Assembly: GCA_025808415.1 (NCBI GenBank)
Contig: CP075525.1
Location: forward strand, 496,001 to 560,000
Length of the DNA stretch: 64,000 nucleotides
Source of the DNA: Cyclobacteriaceae bacterium
GTDB taxonomy: Bacteria > Bacteroidota > Bacteroidia > Cytophagales > Cyclobacteriaceae
Reading direction: 5' to 3'
This document shows positions 60,347 through 64,000 of this stretch, in pieces; the first letter of the stretch is position 1; every line of letters starts with the position of its first letter. A program made the translations under genes and the position numbers. Below the pieces are notes generated by a model that was given only the letters and a program-made list of their open reading frames with translations, searched no databases and was not told the origin of the DNA.

Positions 60347-60952
60347 CTATTTCTTTTGGTACAACATGGGGTTAAGCGAGGCATCGTTGTACATTTTCAT
60401 CTGGCGGTAAACTTTCATCTTCCGGTCGCCATTACCAATGTCTTCCATCAGTTGATCAAAGGCCATGTGCATATCCATTTTTTGCTCCAACAACACATTT
60501 AGTTTGGCTTCGCATTTAGCGATGTGTTCCGGTGAAGCATCGGTACGTTCGGTTTGTTCCTTCATATGATAGATCTTCAACATGAGGATACTCATACGGT
60601 CCAGCAGCCAGGCGGGTGTTTCGGAATTTATCTTTGCGGTAGGTTTTGCCACTACATTTTTGAATTGCTCCATAAAATAGTCGTCCATTTTTTCTACCGT
60701 ATCGGTACGGTCCTGGTTCGACTTATCAATGCGCCTTTTAATGGCCAAGGCTTCCGTTGGGTTAATATCCGGCAACCTTATAATGTCTTCCAGGTGCCAT
60801 TGCACTGTGTCGATCCAGTTCTTTAAATATAGCAGGTATTCGAAACTGCTTTCCGGAAAGGGATTTTTTATGGGCGTGTCTACGTAATCGTGAAGGTGAT
60901 AGTCATCAATACTTTGCTGAAAGACGGTATAACAGGAAGAGGCGTTGAGCAT
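60347..60952 (-). CDS. DUF4254-domain protein
   Basis: A 201-residue all-helical protein. The block ESSFEYLLYLKNWIDTVQWHLEDIIRLPDI (in part) and AIKRRIDKSNQDRTDTVEKM are the DUF4254 signature; no transmembrane or signal segment. Function unestablished, but its genes recur next to GT9 heptosyltransferases as here, so an LPS-linked role is possible. Confidence 0.85.
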   Translation of the reverse strand: MLNASSCYTVFQQSIDDYHLHDYVDTPIKNPFPESSFEYLLYLKNWIDTVQWHLEDIIRLPDINPTEALAIKRRIDKSNQDRTDTVEKMDDYFMEQFKNVVAKPTAKINSETPAWLLDRMSILMLKIYHMKEQTERTDASPEHIAKCEAKLNVLLEQKMDMHMAFDQLMEDIGNGDRKMKVYRQMKMYNDASLNPMLYQKK

Positions 60953-61008
60953 AGCTTTTATTTACGTGTTGCAATTTAGTTAATTTACACCTCACCTCAA
61001 CGGTCAGT

Positions 61009-61581
61009 ATGTCATCGCATCATTTTGTAAAAGAAGACCAGGAGCCTGCATTGATCATTGCCGATGCACAAGCCGCGCCATTTGCCATTGTTCAAGAATT
61101 GTTGGAGTGGAGCCCGACAGTAATTGTGCTGGAGCCAGCGTTGCATGATGTAACTCAATGGGGAATTAAATTGGACGTGGTAATCAGTCAACAAAAAAAT
61201 GTAGTTCGACACACGGTACAATTGCGCGATCAGGCTCCGGTAAAGATTTTATCGTATGCCGAAGGTGAAGATCCGGTACAAACAGCTTTTTACTTTTTAG
61301 TGGCCGCAAAATACAAGGCTGTAAATACGCTTGGTGTGGAGTTTAGGAAATTGTCACCGTTTACCGATCAACTTGATGTGGTTGCTTTTTATGCCGGCAA
61401 GCGCTGGTTGTATGCGCGCCATAGTAAGTTTGAAAAATGGCTCACCAAGGGGACAAAAATTTTTTTTCCCGAAAAGATTACGACAGTTAACGGTTTGGAT
61501 GATAACGGTGTTGTCGTGAATGATGGTGTCATTAAAGTAAAATCCGATGGCCCGTTTTGGATGGGGGAGGAAATTCTCTAA
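61009..61581 (+). CDS. Degenerate thiamine-pyrophosphokinase-like protein
   Basis: A 190-residue protein whose opening MSSHHFVKEDQEPALIIAD and LLEWSPTVIVLEPALHDVTQ, and the later HSKFEKWLTKGTKIFF, are very close to the Bacteroidota thiamine pyrophosphokinase group as I recall it. The acidic GDFD-type motif that binds the metal-pyrophosphate is absent: the corresponding region reads IKLDVVISQQKN. The enzyme is therefore probably inactive as a kinase. Its 3' end overlaps the convergent hydrolase gene by 4 bp. Possible new role unknown. Confidence 0.6.
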   Translation: MSSHHFVKEDQEPALIIADAQAAPFAIVQELLEWSPTVIVLEPALHDVTQWGIKLDVVISQQKNVVRHTVQLRDQAPVKILSYAEGEDPVQTAFYFLVAAKYKAVNTLGVEFRKLSPFTDQLDVVAFYAGKRWLYARHSKFEKWLTKGTKIFFPEKITTVNGLDDNGVVVNDGVIKVKSDGPFWMGEEIL

Positions 61582-62255
61582 AAACCAGCTCGGCCAATCA
61601 GTTTATCCAGATCAACTTTTTCAATAGGATGCGGGGTGTTTTCCAATAAATGGAATTTCCCGTTCGGTAACCAACGGGCAACCTGTTCCGCAAAAGACCG
61701 GTCGGCCATATCATCCTCATCGCCAAGGCAAACAACAACGGGTTGTTGTATCGATTTCAGGTTTTCTTCTGTAAGCAAAGGGTTGCCTCCTAATCCCATC
61801 ATCATTTCTGCCGTATTATTTAACAATTCTTTCCAGTCGTTAGGAGCATGCCGATGCTCAAGGACTCGGGCAAAGGCTGGAACTTTCTCCAGAATTTTAT
61901 CAGCATTTAGTTTTCGAACTTCTTTTTCAGCCGATTCAACTGACCAATCGAATTTAGTGCCTAGCGTTACAATTTTTCCGATTCGCTTAGAATGCATCAA
62001 GGCGAGCCAAACAGCTACGTATCCTCCCAAGCTATACCCAAATACATCAACCTGATTAAGGTTATGTTTCCTCAAGAACACCAACACATCATCAGCAAAA
62101 ATTTCAATACCAAACGATTTACGAAAAGGCTCACCGCCATGTCCTGAAAAATTTATAACATAAACTGTTCTGCCGGATGCTTCCAGTTTGTGTTTAAGCG
62201 GTTCGAGTTGTGTGCTGGCGCCCAGTGCGCCATGAAGCAGAAGTACAGGATTCAT
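61578..62255 (-). CDS. Alpha/beta-hydrolase
   Basis: A 225-residue alpha/beta-hydrolase fold protein. The oxyanion-hole region is LLLHGALGAST, the nucleophile elbow is DVFGYSLGGYVAVW (Ser about 97), the acid is in VVCLGDEDDMADRSF and the base is the His in LENTPHPIEKV. Substrate unknown. Its start overlaps the end of prmC (ATGA, 62252-62255), so it is co-translated with it. Confidence 0.9.
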   Translation of the reverse strand: MNPVLLLHGALGASTQLEPLKHKLEASGRTVYVINFSGHGGEPFRKSFGIEIFADDVLVFLRKHNLNQVDVFGYSLGGYVAVWLALMHSKRIGKIVTLGTKFDWSVESAEKEVRKLNADKILEKVPAFARVLEHRHAPNDWKELLNNTAEMMMGLGGNPLLTEENLKSIQQPVVVCLGDEDDMADRSFAEQVARWLPNGKFHLLENTPHPIEKVDLDKLIGRAGF

Positions 62256-63109
62256 GCAGGGTTATGGGTTGCGGTAATAAATCGGTCTTTGCTGTTCAGA
62301 TCTTTAACTACTGTAACATTCAAATAACCTTCTGCTTCAAAAACGAAAGCAGTATTTTTTCCCAATTGGGCATTTATTTCAACCCATACTTTTCCACCTG
62401 GTTTCAGTGCGCGCTTGCCCTGTGCGGCTATCGCTTTATAAAAAATCAGGGGATCATGATCCGGAGTAAACAAGGCCAGGTGTGGTTCATAGCGCAGTAC
62501 ATTTTCCTGCATCAACTGTATTTCGGATCGTGTAATATAGGGTGGATTGCTAACAATACTGTCCAGGTTATTCCAGGGAATACCTTCTTTTAAGATATTA
62601 TGCTGTAAAAAACTTACCGGGGCATTCAAAGTTACAGCGTTTATGTTGGCTACAGCCAACGCATCGGGACTAACGTCAGTAGCGAATACTTGAGCAGAAG
62701 GCAACTCACACTTTAGCGTTACGGGTATGCATCCGCTACCGGTACCGATGTCCAGAATTTTCAGACCATGTCCTTGGCCTTCTAAGCTTTGGATTACGTG
62801 TTGAACCAGTTCTTCCGTTTCCGGCCGGGGTATGAGCACTTGAGGATTAACACTGAACTTTCTGTTATAGAAATAAGCATAGCCGGTGATGTATTGAATT
62901 GGTTCGTGCTGATTAATGCGGGTTATGATGCCGTTAAGTTGTTCCTGTTGCTCACGGGTTATGGCGATTTCTTTACCCATGAGCGACTCGGTTGGCGTAA
63001 ACCCAAATACAAACTCCATGGCCATCAACACCAATTGATTAATTTCATCCACCCGTTCGTCAAGATCAATCTGTAGCACCAGTTCAGAAAAGAGTTTTTT
63101 GGAGTTCAT
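62252..63109 (-). CDS. prmC: Peptide chain release factor N5-glutamine methyltransferase
   Basis: A 285-residue SAM-dependent enzyme that methylates the GGQ glutamine of release factors 1 and 2. The ATG at 63109 (MNSKKLFSELVLQID) is the family start. Motifs: LIPRPETEELVQHV, LDIGTGSGCIPVTLKCE (SAM site) and SNPPYITRSEI (NPPY). It overlaps the downstream hydrolase by 4 bp and is divergent from ribD across 29 bp. Confidence 0.95.
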   Translation of the reverse strand: MNSKKLFSELVLQIDLDERVDEINQLVLMAMEFVFGFTPTESLMGKEIAITREQQEQLNGIITRINQHEPIQYITGYAYFYNRKFSVNPQVLIPRPETEELVQHVIQSLEGQGHGLKILDIGTGSGCIPVTLKCELPSAQVFATDVSPDALAVANINAVTLNAPVSFLQHNILKEGIPWNNLDSIVSNPPYITRSEIQLMQENVLRYEPHLALFTPDHDPLIFYKAIAAQGKRALKPGGKVWVEINAQLGKNTAFVFEAEGYLNVTVVKDLNSKDRFITATHNPA

Positions 63110-63138
63110 CGGATTTGCCAATCTTTGCAATAATACGG

Positions 63139-64000
63139 ATGAAGAAGCACGATCGCCACCGGGACGAACTTTTTATGCAGCGCTGCCTTGAGTTGGCCAG
63201 CCTGGGCCATGGTTCGGTAAGCCCTAACCCCTTGGTGGGATGTGTAATTGTTTATGACGGAAAAATCATTGGTGAGGGATGGCATAAAAAATTTGGTGAA
63301 GCGCATGCGGAAGTGAACGCCCTTGCCTCCATAGCCAATAAAGAATTATTGCAAGAAAGTACGGTGTATGTAAACCTTGAGCCTTGCGCTCATTTTGGAA
63401 AGACACCACCCTGTGTTGATCTACTGATTCAGCATCGGGTAAAGAAAGTGGTAATAGCCAACCTGGACACACACCCAAAAGTATCGGGTGAGGGAATAAA
63501 GAAATTGCGGGAAACAGGCATAGAAGTAATCACCGGTATTCTCGATAAACAAGGCCGTGAATTGAATAAGCGTTTCTTTACGTCTGTTGAAAAAGGGCGC
63601 CCGCACATTTTATTGAAATGGGCACAAACGGCAGATGGCTTCATAGCCCACGAAAATTACGATTCGAAATGGATCAGTAACGAGTATTCCCGTCAGTTGG
63701 TGCATAAATGGAGAAGCGAAGAAGATGGGATTTTGGTAGGTGCAAAAACGGCAAATCATGATAACCCACAACTGAATGTGCGGGAGTGGACAGGACGAAA
63801 TCCGGTTCGCATTGTGGTCGATCGGTTTTTAAAACTAAACGAGAAGCTGAACGTGTTCGATCGAAGTCAGCCAACAATTGTTTATAATGTATTGAAGCAC
63901 GAAGAGCATGAAAATCTGATACTGGCCAGGATTGATGAAACGGATTTTCTGCCCCAGCTTTTGCAGGATTTGCTCAAGCGCGGCATTCAATCGGTAATGG
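63139..64000 (+). CDS. ribD: Bifunctional riboflavin deaminase/reductase RibD (N-terminal part)
   Basis: The frame from ATG 63139 (MKKHDRHRDELFMQRCLEL) is open to the window edge, 287 codons. The deaminase domain has the zinc site HAEVNAL and EPCAHFGKTPPC; the reductase domain begins near LLKWAQTADGFIAHENYDSK with the NADPH-binding DGILVGAKTA-NHDNP. RibD makes the second and third steps of riboflavin synthesis. A TTTG-containing AATCTTTG lies 16 nt upstream; promoter unclear. Confidence 0.95.
   Translation, partial: MKKHDRHRDELFMQRCLELASLGHGSVSPNPLVGCVIVYDGKIIGEGWHKKFGEAHAEVNALASIANKELLQESTVYVNLEPCAHFGKTPPCVDLLIQHRVKKVVIANLDTHPKVSGEGIKKLRETGIEVITGILDKQGRELNKRFFTSVEKGRPHILLKWAQTADGFIAHENYDSKWISNEYSRQLVHKWRSEEDGILVGAKTANHDNPQLNVREWTGRNPVRIVVDRFLKLNEKLNVFDRSQPTIVYNVLKHEEHENLILARIDETDFLPQLLQDLLKRGIQSVM

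Noticed and set aside
1..64000. tRNA, rRNA, CRISPR array or prophage
   Set aside because: No cloverleaf, no rRNA-like sequence, no regularly spaced direct repeats with unique spacers and no phage structural genes were found by reading; a dedicated tRNA or CRISPR search could not be run.

Overview
The window looks like a chromosomal segment of a Bacteroidota bacterium, most probably of the Cytophagales. Evidence: a SusC/SusD outer-membrane pair at the left edge, many short lipoprotein signal peptides, DUF4270 and DUF4254 proteins, a single-domain GT5 glycogen-synthase-like gene, promoter boxes of the Bacteroidota type (TAnnTTTG) and few obvious Shine-Dalgarno sites. All taxonomic and family calls rest on reading the sequence; no database search was run.

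Layout. 1-5.7 kb: SusC (cut by the window edge), SusD, an alkaline-phosphatase-superfamily enzyme and a purple-acid-phosphatase-like lipoprotein, all on +. 5.7-12.6 kb: housekeeping genes (alanine/saccharopine dehydrogenase-like, gltX, glnS, RidA, 3-hydroxyacyl-CoA dehydrogenase-like). 12.7-19.6 kb: an accessory island with two near-identical RHS core cassettes and a third RHS tail, each with its own C-terminal module and a candidate immunity gene, plus a HigBA-type toxin-antitoxin pair and several gene relics. 19.8-28.2 kb: core block with glmS, DUF4270, GT5 protein, panC-panD, a flippase-like membrane protein, a zinc metallopeptidase and an acyl-CoA dehydrogenase. 28.3-32.6 kb: a second island carrying an SDP-like antimicrobial peptide operon (sdpC-sdpA-sdpB-sdpI order) in which sdpB is split by a complete IS3-family element, with a divergent HTH gene upstream. 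32.6-46.8 kb: secreted hydrolases (M28 and M24 peptidases, three serine beta-lactamase-fold hydrolases), an AraC-type regulator, an alcohol dehydrogenase, an acyltransferase, and a beta-helix lipoprotein next to a diheme cytochrome. 46.9-55 kb: GroES-like protein, outer-membrane proteins, a vanadium-haloperoxidase/PAP2 lipoprotein and a TonB-dependent receptor. 55.4-64 kb: RmuC-like coiled-coil protein, rocD, AlkA-type glycosylase, GT9 glycosyltransferase, DUF4254, a degenerate thiamine-pyrophosphokinase-like protein, alpha/beta hydrolase, prmC, and ribD running off the right edge.

The two most interesting regions are the RHS module array and the SDP-like operon. Both are contact-dependent or secreted antagonism systems, and both show decay: a nonsense codon and frameshift in the second RHS module, an apparently shortened HigB toxin, and an IS in sdpB whose clean removal restores the frame. 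No tRNA, rRNA or CRISPR array was seen.
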